From the NCBI GenBank assembly GCA_964505995.1, contig CAZDLB010000017.1, positions 1 to 21,849 of the forward strand: DNA of 21,849 nt, read 5' to 3'. The translations under genes and the position numbers were made by a program. The notes beneath the pieces were generated by a model that saw nothing but the letters and a program-made list of their open reading frames with translations, was not told the DNA's origin and made no database searches. Shown one piece after another: positions 6,787 to 14,432 of this stretch (position 1 is its first letter; every line of letters starts with the position of its first letter). Source of the stretch: JAJRVH01 sp964505995 (GTDB taxonomy: Bacteria; Pseudomonadota; Zetaproteobacteria; Mariprofundales; Mariprofundaceae).

Positions 6787-7655
6787 GGATTGCGTTTGAT
6801 GTCCAGCGCATAGACGCGGGAGCGGGATACGCCGAGCTCGCGGGCAATCCGGCGGGCTCTTGCCGAAGGGCTTAGCTTCCGCATCTCTTCGCTCCGGAGA
6901 AGCTCGAGAATGCGATCATCGGTGATCTCAACGGATGTCATCGATCGGCCGGCCACGAGCAGCACGATCTCGCCGCGCGGCGCATGCTCCTCGAAGTGGC
7001 GGATGATCGCAGCGGGGTTTCCCCGGACGAATTCCTCGTGCAGCTTGGTCAGTTCGCGGGCCACGCAGATCCGACGATCCTCTTCGACAAGACCGGCGAG
7101 CTCCTTCAGGGTCGCGAGCAGCCGCTTCGGGGATTCCAGCAGGATGCAGGTGTCCGGGCTTTCGGCGATCTCCGTCAGCGTCCGACGTCGCGCCTTGCCG
7201 CTGCGCGCGGCAAATCCGAGGTAGCGGAAACGATCGGTCGCAAGGCCCGAGGCGCAAAGGGCGGCCAGGATGCTGCTTGGGCCAGGGATCGGGATGACCG
7301 GGATGGCCTGCTCCGAGAGAGCCTGCACGAGCCGGTAGCCGGGATCGGAGATCAGCGGTGTGCCGGCATCGGAGATCAGCGCAATCTTTTCGCCGCCTTT
7401 CAGACGCGGCAGCAGGCGATCGATCATCGCCTGCTCGTTGTGCTCGTGCAGCGCGAACATCGGGGTTGTGATGCCGTAATGCGCCAGCAGCTTGCGACTG
7501 TTGCGCGTGTCCTCGGCGGCAATGGCATCGACCGTTCTCAGCGTTTCGACCGCGCGGTAGGTGATGTCCCCGAGGTTGCCGATGGGCGTGGCCACGATGA
7601 ACAGGCAGCCGGATGCTTGGCCGTCGCGCGTTTGCTGTTTAGTCTCCGATGTCAT
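6783..7655 (-). CDS. rsmI: 16S rRNA (cytidine-1402-2'-O)-methyltransferase
   Basis: 290-residue SAM-dependent methyltransferase of the tetrapyrrole-methylase fold that 2'-O-methylates C1402 of 16S rRNA. Family motifs: VATPIGNLGD (21-30), AEDTR (47-51), LISDAGTPLISDPGYRLV (93-110), IPGPSSILAAL, and the C-terminal helical domain with SPSARARRIARELGVSRSRVY. It is the first gene of the eight-gene minus operon. No Shine-Dalgarno sequence precedes the ATG. A promoter-like pair lies at 7665-7693 with its -10 ending 9 nt before the ATG, so the mRNA may be nearly leaderless. Its start codon overlaps the divergent lpoA start in a shared CATG. Confidence 0.95.
   Translation of the reverse strand: MTSETKQQTRDGQASGCLFIVATPIGNLGDITYRAVETLRTVDAIAAEDTRNSRKLLAHYGITTPMFALHEHNEQAMIDRLLPRLKGGEKIALISDAGTPLISDPGYRLVQALSEQAIPVIPIPGPSSILAALCASGLATDRFRYLGFAARSGKARRRTLTEIAESPDTCILLESPKRLLATLKELAGLVEEDRRICVARELTKLHEEFVRGNPAAIIRHFEEHAPRGEIVLLVAGRSMTSVEITDDRILELLRSEEMRKLSPSARARRIARELGVSRSRVYALDIKRNP
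7617..7645 (+). promoter_or_regulatory. Predicted lpoA promoter (inside rsmI 5' end)
   Basis: TTGGCC (7617-7622), 17-nt spacer, TAGTCT (7640-7645). The lpoA ATG at 7654 begins 8 nt after the -10 hexamer, which is where transcription would start, so the message may be leaderless. Seen as sequence match only. Confidence 0.45.
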
Positions 7656-9612
7656 GGTCTGGTTACGTTATCCCGATGCCGATGCCGCGGCAAGCGCGAC
7701 CCGGCGGACACTGATGCTGTTCTTCGGCCTGATGCTGGCTCTTGGCACACTGGCCGGCTGTCAGGCCAGGAAGCCGCCGGCCGAGGTGGCCCCGCCGGTG
7801 AAGAGCTTCACGCGCCTGGCGCCACCACCGGTCAGCGCGGCCGAGATACAGGCCCTGATGCAGCGGGCGCGTTCCGGTGAAGATCTCGATGCGATCCTGG
7901 CCGAGTTCGATCGTCTGGCCATCGAGGGCGAACCGCTGCTTCGTGATGAGGCGCGGTTCCGCAAGCTCGAGCTGATGCTGGAGATGAAGCTGCCGGAGGC
8001 CACGGAGCAGGCCGAGCAATTGCTGGCCGAGCTTCCCGATCATGCACTCGCCCCCTATGCCGATTTCTGGCTGGCCAGGTACTGGACGGATCTGGGCGAG
8101 TCCGAGCGCGCGCTTGAGGCCATGGGAAGGGCGCTGAGGCATCCGCGACTGACGCGCGAGCTGGCCGATCAGATGCTGGCGCTGGGTTCCTCGCTGGCTC
8201 CGGAGGTGCCCGAAAGCGATGCGCTGCACTGGCTGATGGCGGCCGCCGAGGTGGATGAGGGCGGCCGGGAAAGCTGGCTCAGGCTGGCCGCGCGCAGGGC
8301 CTCACTGCCGACGCTGGAGGCGATGCATGCCGATGGCAGCCTGCCGCCGGATCTGATGGCCAGCTTCGATCTGCATGCAGCCCGCAAATACCTGATGACC
8401 GGCGACATGGCAGCGCTCGGAAGGATAGCCGATCTGCTGAACACCTATCTTCCGGCCAGCCCCGAGGCGGCTCAGGTTCGGGCCTGGGCTTCGGGCGAGG
8501 TGCGCGCGGCCAGCATCGGTGTGATGCTGCCGCTGACCGGCGATTATGCCCGTTTCGGTGAGGCGGCGCTTCGCGGCCTGCGCATGGCGCTGGCGGTCAC
8601 CGCGGGTGGCGAGCAGATTCAGCTGCGCATCGAGGATACGGCCGGGGATCCGGCCCAGGCGGCCCGTGCCTATCGGCGGCTCGTCGAGGCGCATGTGGAT
8701 CTGATCATCGGGCCGCTTCTGGCCCGGGTGGTCGAATCGCTGCTGCCGCAGCTTGAGGATGACATGCCCATGATCAGCCTGACCGGGCGCACCGATCTGG
8801 CCGCGGCAAGCCCGGCACTGTTCGTGCACACGCTTTCGCCGCTGGCGCAGGTCGAGTTCATGGCCCGCTATGCCTGGCAGCAGGGGGCCCAGCGCATGGT
8901 GGTTCTGGCCACGGACGACGGCAATGGCATGGTGCGTGAGGCCGAGCAGTTCCGGACCGCCTTCGAGAGGCTTGGCGGCGAAGTCATGCAGACGCTGCTG
9001 CTGCAACCGATGATCAAGGATCACCGGGCCGAGCTTACCCGTCTGCGCTATGAAACCGATGACGAGGAACTGCTGGCCGAACTCGATCAGGATCTGGCGC
9101 TGCTGCTGCCCGAGATCGACGTGGATATCACGATGCCGGTGCATTTCGATGCGATGTATGTCGCGATGCCGGGGCGGGATGTCGCGATGATGGCCGGGCA
9201 GTGGGTCTATACGGACATCAAGGACGTACCGATCTACGGCAGCAGCCGCTGGGCCGACGGGCATCTTCTCGATGACCGCGGCCGTTACCTCTCCCATGCC
9301 CGCTTCGCCGGCACATCGAGCCTGGCCGGTCAGGAGGACCAGGCGCGCCGGCAGCTGATGTTCACCTACCGGGAGGCCTGGGGAACGGGCGAGCCGGACG
9401 ATCTGACGACACTGGCCTATGACACGATGCTGATTGCCGCGGTCATGGCCAGCCGGCTCGGACTCCATGGCAAGGGGATGATCCGCGAGCTGCATGATGC
9501 CGAGGGTTTCCCGGGGCTGACCGGCCATGTCAGATTCGATGCCAATGGTGTCGGCCAGAAGCTGCTGGATGTCTTTGGCATCATGAACGGCCGCATCGTT
9601 CCGGCCGGCTGA
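7654..9612 (+). CDS. lpoA: Penicillin-binding protein activator LpoA-like lipoprotein
   Basis: 652-residue outer-membrane lipoprotein that in E. coli reaches through the cell wall to stimulate PBP1A. With the start at 7654 the n-region contains Arg17-Arg18, followed by a hydrophobic stretch and the lipobox LAGC (lipidated C36). The alternative ATG at 7714 would give an uncharged n-region. Residues about 50-280 form a helical TPR-like domain. From about 290 (ASIGVMLPLTGDYARFGEAALRG) to the end is a periplasmic-binding-protein-like LppC domain (DLIIGPLLARVVESLLPQL, DMPMISLTG, DAMYVAMPGRDVAMMAGQW, VPIYGSSRW). There is no Shine-Dalgarno site at 7654, in line with the promoter placed 8 nt upstream. 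It is divergent from rsmI, as in E. coli. Its stop lies in a hairpin shared with the convergent SulP gene. Confidence 0.9.
   Translation: MVWLRYPDADAAASATRRTLMLFFGLMLALGTLAGCQARKPPAEVAPPVKSFTRLAPPPVSAAEIQALMQRARSGEDLDAILAEFDRLAIEGEPLLRDEARFRKLELMLEMKLPEATEQAEQLLAELPDHALAPYADFWLARYWTDLGESERALEAMGRALRHPRLTRELADQMLALGSSLAPEVPESDALHWLMAAAEVDEGGRESWLRLAARRASLPTLEAMHADGSLPPDLMASFDLHAARKYLMTGDMAALGRIADLLNTYLPASPEAAQVRAWASGEVRAASIGVMLPLTGDYARFGEAALRGLRMALAVTAGGEQIQLRIEDTAGDPAQAARAYRRLVEAHVDLIIGPLLARVVESLLPQLEDDMPMISLTGRTDLAAASPALFVHTLSPLAQVEFMARYAWQQGAQRMVVLATDDGNGMVREAEQFRTAFERLGGEVMQTLLLQPMIKDHRAELTRLRYETDDEELLAELDQDLALLLPEIDVDITMPVHFDAMYVAMPGRDVAMMAGQWVYTDIKDVPIYGSSRWADGHLLDDRGRYLSHARFAGTSSLAGQEDQARRQLMFTYREAWGTGEPDDLTTLAYDTMLIAAVMASRLGLHGKGMIRELHDAEGFPGLTGHVRFDANGVGQKLLDVFGIMNGRIVPAG
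7665..7693 (-). promoter_or_regulatory. Predicted rsmI operon promoter (inside lpoA 5' end)
   Basis: On the minus strand TTGCCG (7688-7693), a 17-nt spacer and TAACGT (7665-7670). The rsmI ATG starts 9 nt after the -10, leaving a leader of about 2-3 nt. It mirrors the lpoA promoter on the other strand, and the two face away from a shared CATG. Confidence 0.45.
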
Positions 9613-9631
9613 CCCGCCTGCTTCAGCCGGC
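9604..9631. other. Inverted repeat holding both convergent stop codons
   Basis: GCCGGCTGA (9604-9612) and TCAGCCGGC (9623-9631) are perfect 9-bp inverted repeats with a 10-nt loop. Each arm is the Ala-Gly-stop end of one gene (lpoA on plus, SulP permease on minus). A hairpin here could act in both directions, but neither side has a T-run, so terminator function is unproven. Confidence 0.5.
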
Positions 9632-11155
9632 GAGCCTGTCGTCGGCGACGTGATAGGTCGGATCTTCCTTGATGTTGATCTCGACCAGATCCGCCGCCGT
9701 GGTCAGCAGTTTCCTGCATTCCGGGCTCAGATGAATCAGATGCAGCCGCTTGCCGGCCTTCTTGTAGCGCTCGGCCAGCCGATCCAGCGCCTCGATGGCC
9801 GAGTGATCGGCGATGCGCGATGCGGCGAAGTCGATGTACACCTCATCGGCATCGTTCTCGGGATCAAACAGCTCGGAGAAGCGGTGGGTCGAGGCGAAGA
9901 ACAGCGGTCCGTGGACCTTGTGGGTGCGTGATCCGTCCGCATTGTCCTCGCTGGTGAGATAGATATGGCGCGCCTGCTTCCAGGCAAACACCAGCGCCGT
10001 GGCGATGACGCCGACGATGACGGCCGTGGCCAGATCGGTGAACACCGTGACGGCGGCGACGAGGATGCCGACAAAGGAATCCTCGCGCGGAATCTTGTTG
10101 AGCAGGTTGAAGCTGCCCCACTCAAACGTGCCGATGACGACCATGAACATCAGGCCGACGAGAGCGGCGACCGGCACCATCTCGATCCAGTCCGAGGCAA
10201 AGACGATGAACACCAGCAGAAAGACGGCTGCGGCAATGCCGGAGAGGTTGCGCAGGCCGCCGGAGGAGACATTGATCATCGTCTGGCCGATCATCGCGCA
10301 GCCGCCCATGCCGCCGAAGAAGCCGTTGACGGTATTGGCCAGGCCCTGGCCGATGGACACGCGATTGCCCTGACCGCGCGTGCCGGTCATCTCATCCACG
10401 ACCGTCATCGTCAGCAGCGATTCGATCAGTCCCACGCCGGCCAGAATCACCGCATAGGGCAGCACAATCCACAGCGTTTCGAGCGTGAACGGTACGGCCG
10501 GAATATGAAATGCCGGGAAGCCGCCCGAGATATCGGCGATATCGCCGACGGTCTTGGTGTCCAGGTGGCCAAGGATGACGATCAGGCTGATGACGATGAT
10601 GGCCGCCAGCCCCGCCGGCACGCTTCGGGTCAGCTTCGGCAGGAAGTACATGATGGCCATCGTGAGCAGAACCAGCCCGAGCATCGTGTACAGCGGCGCA
10701 CCGGCAAGCCAGTGCATCGCACCACTCGCGTCCTGGATCTGGAAATGCTCCAGCTGCGCCAGAAAGATCACGATGGCCAGGCCGTTGACGAAGCCGAGCA
10801 TCACCGGATAGGGCACCATGCGAATGTATTTGCCGAGCTTCAGGGCGCCGAAGGCCATCTGCAGCAGGCCGGTCAGCGCCACGGCGGCGAACAGGTATTC
10901 GACGCCGTGATCGGCGACCAGCGAGACCATGACCACGGCCATCGAGCCGGTGGCGCCGGAGATCATGCCCGGACGGCCGCCGACCAGCGACGTCACCAGC
11001 CCCATCAGAAAGGCGCCGTACAGGCCGACCAGCGGATTGACGCCGGCGACGAAGGCAAACGCCACGGCCTCCGGCACCAGTGCAAAGGCGACGGTCAGTC
11101 CGGAGAGGATGTCGTCCTTCGCCTTCGCGGCATGATCGTAATACAGCTGAAACAT
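9623..11155 (-). CDS. SulP family anion permease with C-terminal STAS domain
   Basis: 510-residue inner-membrane transporter. The start at 11155 is set by AAGGAG (11162-11167) exactly 6 nt upstream. N-terminal DILSGLTVAFALVPEAVAFAFVAGVNPLVGLYGAF is the SulP signature, followed by GRPGMISGATGSMAVVMVSL and GLANTVNGFFGGMGGCAMIGQTMINVSSGGLRNLSG. About 10-14 membrane segments precede a STAS domain from roughly residue 405 (VHGPLFFASTHRFSELF, VYIDFAASRIADHSAIEALDRL). SulP proteins carry sulfate, bicarbonate or other anions, often with Na+ or H+. The form with MIGQTMINVSSGG is also found in BicA-like bicarbonate carriers, so I do not assign a substrate. It is divergent from the DedA-fusion gene and convergent with lpoA. 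Confidence 0.92.
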   Translation of the reverse strand: MFQLYYDHAAKAKDDILSGLTVAFALVPEAVAFAFVAGVNPLVGLYGAFLMGLVTSLVGGRPGMISGATGSMAVVMVSLVADHGVEYLFAAVALTGLLQMAFGALKLGKYIRMVPYPVMLGFVNGLAIVIFLAQLEHFQIQDASGAMHWLAGAPLYTMLGLVLLTMAIMYFLPKLTRSVPAGLAAIIVISLIVILGHLDTKTVGDIADISGGFPAFHIPAVPFTLETLWIVLPYAVILAGVGLIESLLTMTVVDEMTGTRGQGNRVSIGQGLANTVNGFFGGMGGCAMIGQTMINVSSGGLRNLSGIAAAVFLLVFIVFASDWIEMVPVAALVGLMFMVVIGTFEWGSFNLLNKIPREDSFVGILVAAVTVFTDLATAVIVGVIATALVFAWKQARHIYLTSEDNADGSRTHKVHGPLFFASTHRFSELFDPENDADEVYIDFAASRIADHSAIEALDRLAERYKKAGKRLHLIHLSPECRKLLTTAADLVEINIKEDPTYHVADDRLAG

Positions 11156-11208
11156 CTCTGGCTCCTTGATGGTCTGCATCGGAAACGGGGGAATGAGGCG
11201 GGCGGCGC

Positions 11209-11236
11209 AGCCTAGGGAAGGGTGCGGCCGGCGCAA
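11209..11236 (-). promoter_or_regulatory. Predicted SulP permease promoter
   Basis: On the minus strand TTGCGC (11231-11236), 16-nt spacer, TAGGCT (11209-11214). It gives a leader of about 47 nt before the ATG at 11155. The same TAGGCT -10 hexamer precedes purC, the cNMP-fold gene and the FeoB gene. Confidence 0.5.
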
Positions 11237-11297
11237 GGGGCTCAATTCGGCGGCCATCCTGCCGATAGATCCATGAAAGACCGGACGGGGGTGCGCG

Positions 11298-12338
11298 ATG
11301 GACATGGATCTGGCACGGCATCTGATCGAGCAGTACGGCTACCTGGCCGTGTTTGTTTCGACCGTCATCGAGGGCGAGCTGGTCGTGGTCGCGGCCGCAG
11401 CGCTTGCGGCGGGCGGCCTGCTTGAGGCCCAGTGGGTCATCCTCTATGCCGCGCTCGGGGCCTTTGTCGGGCACCTGCTGCTTTTTGCGCTGGGCCGCTG
11501 GAAGGGCATGGCACTGATCGAGGCGGTTCCGGCCCTGCGGCGGCATTACCCGAAGGCCAACCTGATCATGGATCGCTACGCCAACTATTCGGTGTTCATC
11601 TTCCAGTACATGTACGGCATGCGGCTGGTTTCGGCCATGCTGTTCGGCTGCTCGACGATCTCGCTGGTGCGTTTCATGCTGCTGGAGGTCATCAACTGCA
11701 TCATCTGGGCCATGCTGGCCTATTTCGCCGGCCATCTCGTCGGCGCCGTCGTCACGCATCTGTACCACAGCCTTGGCCCCGGCGGCCTGCTGGCCACGGC
11801 AGCACTCGTGCTGCTGTGTCTGGGGCTTCTGTATCACCGCTTCGGGCATCGGCATGTGCGCGCCTTTCTGGCCAGCGGCCGGGAGCCGGCGCCCGAGCAG
11901 CTGCAGGCGCCGGAGGGGCGCCACTTCCTGCTGGAGCAGATCGACTACCATGCCGCTCTGGCGCGGCGCAATGCCACGCCATTGTCGCTGATTCTGATGC
12001 GGCTTGGGGATGATGACCGGCGTCGGCGCGAAGATACGCTGCAGGAGCTGGCGGCAGGCCTGTGCCGCAGGCTGCGGCTGTCGGACATTCCGGCGCGCTT
12101 CAGCCACGACACGCTCGCCATTCTGGCGCCGGGAACCAATCGGGCCGGCGCGGAAAAGGCGATTTCGCGCCTGCTGAAGGCGCTGCCGCTGGATATCCAG
12201 GGTCTCGAAGTCGGCATCAGCGAATACGACGGCGAAATGGATGGCGGAGGCATGCTCGATGCAGCCTTTGCCGATCTTGCGCCGCTTGGAGCGGCGCAGC
12301 CCGGCGCTGAAACGGACGCACTGCCCGGCGCCGCCTGA
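11298..12338 (+). CDS. DedA-family membrane protein fused to a degenerate GGDEF-like domain
   Basis: 346-residue protein. Residues 1-185 are a DedA/SNARE-associated (VTT) membrane domain: LIEQYGYLAVFVSTVIEGE, GALGAFVGH-like helices, YMYGMRLVSAMLFGCSTISLVRFMLLEVI with the conserved Arg (R109), and a last helix near 163-180. DedA proteins take part in lipid-carrier/phospholipid translocation and envelope homeostasis. Residues about 208-330 (FLLEQIDYHAALARRNATPLSLILMRLGDDD ... LRLSDIPARFSHDTLAILAPGT) follow the layout of a diguanylate cyclase domain. The GGDEF position reads SHDTL and the metal-binding first Asp context is lost, so cyclase activity is unlikely. The C-terminus is Ala/Gly/Pro-rich. 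The ribosome site GGGGG lies 6 nt before the ATG. The FeoB gene follows 55 nt downstream. The domain call for the second half is by pattern and is less sure than the DedA part. Confidence 0.8.
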   Translation: MDMDLARHLIEQYGYLAVFVSTVIEGELVVVAAAALAAGGLLEAQWVILYAALGAFVGHLLLFALGRWKGMALIEAVPALRRHYPKANLIMDRYANYSVFIFQYMYGMRLVSAMLFGCSTISLVRFMLLEVINCIIWAMLAYFAGHLVGAVVTHLYHSLGPGGLLATAALVLLCLGLLYHRFGHRHVRAFLASGREPAPEQLQAPEGRHFLLEQIDYHAALARRNATPLSLILMRLGDDDRRRREDTLQELAAGLCRRLRLSDIPARFSHDTLAILAPGTNRAGAEKAISRLLKALPLDIQGLEVGISEYDGEMDGGGMLDAAFADLAPLGAAQPGAETDALPGAA

Positions 12339-12357
12339 ATCCCGGAGTCTTCACGGC

Positions 12358-12387
12358 TTCGACCTTCGACCCCGGCTGCATTAGGCT
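12358..12387 (+). promoter_or_regulatory. Possible promoter of the FeoB gene
   Basis: TAGGCT (12382-12387) ends 6 nt before the ATG at 12394. Its -35 is weak: TTCGAC (12358-12363) at 18 nt. There is no clear ribosome site, so a leaderless message is possible. The repeated TAGGCT in this window is the main support. Confidence 0.3.
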
Positions 12388-12393
12388 GGCGGC

Positions 12394-14261
12394 ATGTCCG
12401 CATCCGCCTCAACCGATGGATCCGCGCGCAGCGTTCCGCTGAGCGGGCCGTATTTCCGTGGCAGCAGGCGGCTGCGCATGGCGCTCGTCGGCCAGCCGAA
12501 CAGCGGCAAGAGCACGATCTTCCAGGCCGTGGCCAGCACCAGCATCGATCAGGGGAAGCTCAGCGGCACGGACAAGGCCTATCAGCGATGCATCGTTCAG
12601 ATCGGCATGGACGAGGTGGAGCTTGTCGATCTGCCTTCGATGCATTCGCTGAAGAACCTTTCGGGCGGTGACCTCGAGGGGCTGAAGTATCTGCTCTGGG
12701 GCGATGCGCGTCCCGAGATCTCGGCCCATGAGGCCGGCCAGCCGCCGGCGCCGTTCTCGCGTCCCGATGTCCTGATTCATATCGTCGATGCCAGCACGCT
12801 GCACCGGCACCTGCAGCTGACGCTGGAGCTGATCGAGCTGGGTCTGCCGATCGTCATGGGCCTGAACATGATGGACGAGGCGCGGCGCAAGGGCGTGGAC
12901 ATTGACGTGGCGGCCCTCGAGGCCGAGCTCGGCATTCCCGTTGTGCCGATGACGGCGATCAAGGGCATCGGCATCCTGGCGCTGTTCGAGCGCGCGGTGC
13001 AGGCCGTGCGCGAGCGTGCCTGCCCGCTGCCGCAGCCTTCGGGCGAGCATCTGCGTGCCTGGGGCGAGAAGCTGATGCAGGCGGTGGAATCGCCCGGCAT
13101 CCGCGAGGCCTTCCGCGTGCCGACCGCATTCATGATCCGTCAGCTCAAGCAGGGCGATGACTATTTCTGCGGCGAGCTGGAAAGCCATTTCCCCGAGGCT
13201 GCCGAAAGGGTGCGCGCGATCCGGCGGCAGGCCGATGCCGCGCTGCCCCGGCCGCTGGCCGAGGAGGTGGCGGCGGACTTCGAGCATCGCGCCGCCGGCC
13301 TGTTCGAGCGCGTGGCCAGCCTCGGGCATCGGGCCCGCATCCTGACCTGGGAGGACCGGCTGGATGCGCTGTTCCTGCATCCGCGCTGGGGCCTGGTCGG
13401 CTCGCTGGCGCTGTTCGCCGCCGTTCTCTATGTCGTCTTCGAAGTTAGCGCCGGTATCGATGCCGCAACCTCCGCAAGGCTTGCCGAGTGGGTGTCGCAG
13501 TGGCAGCCGGCCAGCACGGCCGGCGTCGTCGGCAAGGCCGTGGCCGACGGCCTGGTGGGGCTGGTCGGCATCGTCGTGCCCTACATGCTGCCGCTGGTGC
13601 TGATGCTGGTGCTGCTCGAGGAATCCGGCGTCATGCAGCGCGTCGCCTTTGTCGTGGACCGTTTCTTCCACCATATCGGCCTGCATGGCAAGGTCGCCGT
13701 GCCCTTCCTGCTGGGGCTGGGCTGCAACGTGCCGGCGATCGCCGCGACGCGCAATGTCGTTTCCGGGCGCGACCGCATCGTCGCCTCGCTGCTGATCACC
13801 TTCGTGCCCTGCTCGGCGCGCTCGGCGATCATCCTGGCGCTGGGCGGCAAGTATCTCGGCGGCCTTGGCGTGTTCGGCATCTTCATGCTCAACCTTGTGA
13901 TCATCGCGCTGCTCGGCAAGCTGCTCGTGCGGCGCTATCCCGACATCAGCCCGGGCCTGATCCAGGAGATCCCGCCCTATGCATGGCCGCGGGCACGTTC
14001 GGTGCTGCGCGCCACCTTGCAGCGCACCAGCGACATCCTGACTATCGTCACGCCGCTGCTGGTTGGCGGCTCGATCGTGCTGGCGCTGCTGCACCATGTC
14101 GGCGCCGATGTCTGGATCAATCAGGCGCTGACGCCGGTCACGGTCTGGGCGCTGGGGCTGCCGGTCGTGCTCGGCGTGCCGATCCTTTTCGGCGTGCTGC
14201 GCAAGGAGCTGAGCCTGCTGATGATCTATCAGGCGCTGGGCACCTTCGAGGTCGGGCAGGT
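12394..14261 (+). CDS. feoB: FeoB-like ferrous iron transporter, 3' end lost in assembly gap
   Basis: 622 residues are readable before the N run; FeoB proteins are usually 700-780 aa, so roughly 90 or more C-terminal residues are missing. An N-terminal GTPase domain has G1 GQPNSGKS (33-40), G4 NMMD (158-161) and G5 TAIKGIG (187-193). G3 reads DLPS (79-82) where FeoB has DLPG, and the usual switch I segment (NxPGVTVE) is replaced by STSIDQGKLSGTDKAYQRC. The membrane part from about residue 345 has the FeoB core GLGCNVPAIAATRNVVSGRDRI, then TFVPCSARSAIILALGG, and VLRKELSLLMIYQALGT. No feoA is adjacent. The start could also be Met29 (12478), just before the G domain. The reading frame that continues through the N run to 14379 (IRDKD, stop) is not real evidence of a C-terminus. 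Function in Fe(II) uptake is likely but the G-domain differences leave doubt. Confidence 0.85.
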
Positions 14262-14361
14262 NNNNNNNNNNNNNNNNNNNNNNNNNNNNNNNNNNNNNNN
14301 NNNNNNNNNNNNNNNNNNNNNNNNNNNNNNNNNNNNNNNNNNNNNNNNNNNNNNNNNNNNN
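14262..14361. other. Assembly gap (100 N)
   Basis: Exactly 100 undetermined bases, the usual placeholder for a scaffold gap of unknown size. It interrupts the FeoB gene and removes the start of the intergenic region before the kinase cassette. The 71 bases after it encode no FeoB-like C-terminus in any frame. Confidence 0.98.
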
Positions 14362-14432
14362 ATTAGGGATAAGGACTAGAACGGGCTTGACATGGCGCTG
14401 AGGAGCAGGCTGAGGCCCAGGGAGAGGGCGGA

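Noticed and set aside
10392..12107. 571-codon open frame on the minus strand across the SulP and DedA-fusion genes
   Set aside because: It is the antisense/other-frame shadow of two well-supported genes in GC-rich DNA. The protein is Gln/Arg/His-rich with no domain pattern.
12409..14097. 562-codon open frame on the minus strand opposite the FeoB gene
   Set aside because: It is an antisense shadow rich in Gln, His, Asp and Arg with no motif, while the plus strand encodes an unmistakable FeoB core.
14363..14371. TTAGGGATA directly after the gap, resembling part of a homing endonuclease (I-SceI) site
   Set aside because: Only about nine bases match, the rest of the site is absent, and it abuts a contig end. 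Chance or end artefact.
14262..14379. FeoB reading frame continuing to a stop at 14379
   Set aside because: The continuation crosses 100 unknown bases and ends in five residues unlike any FeoB C-terminus.
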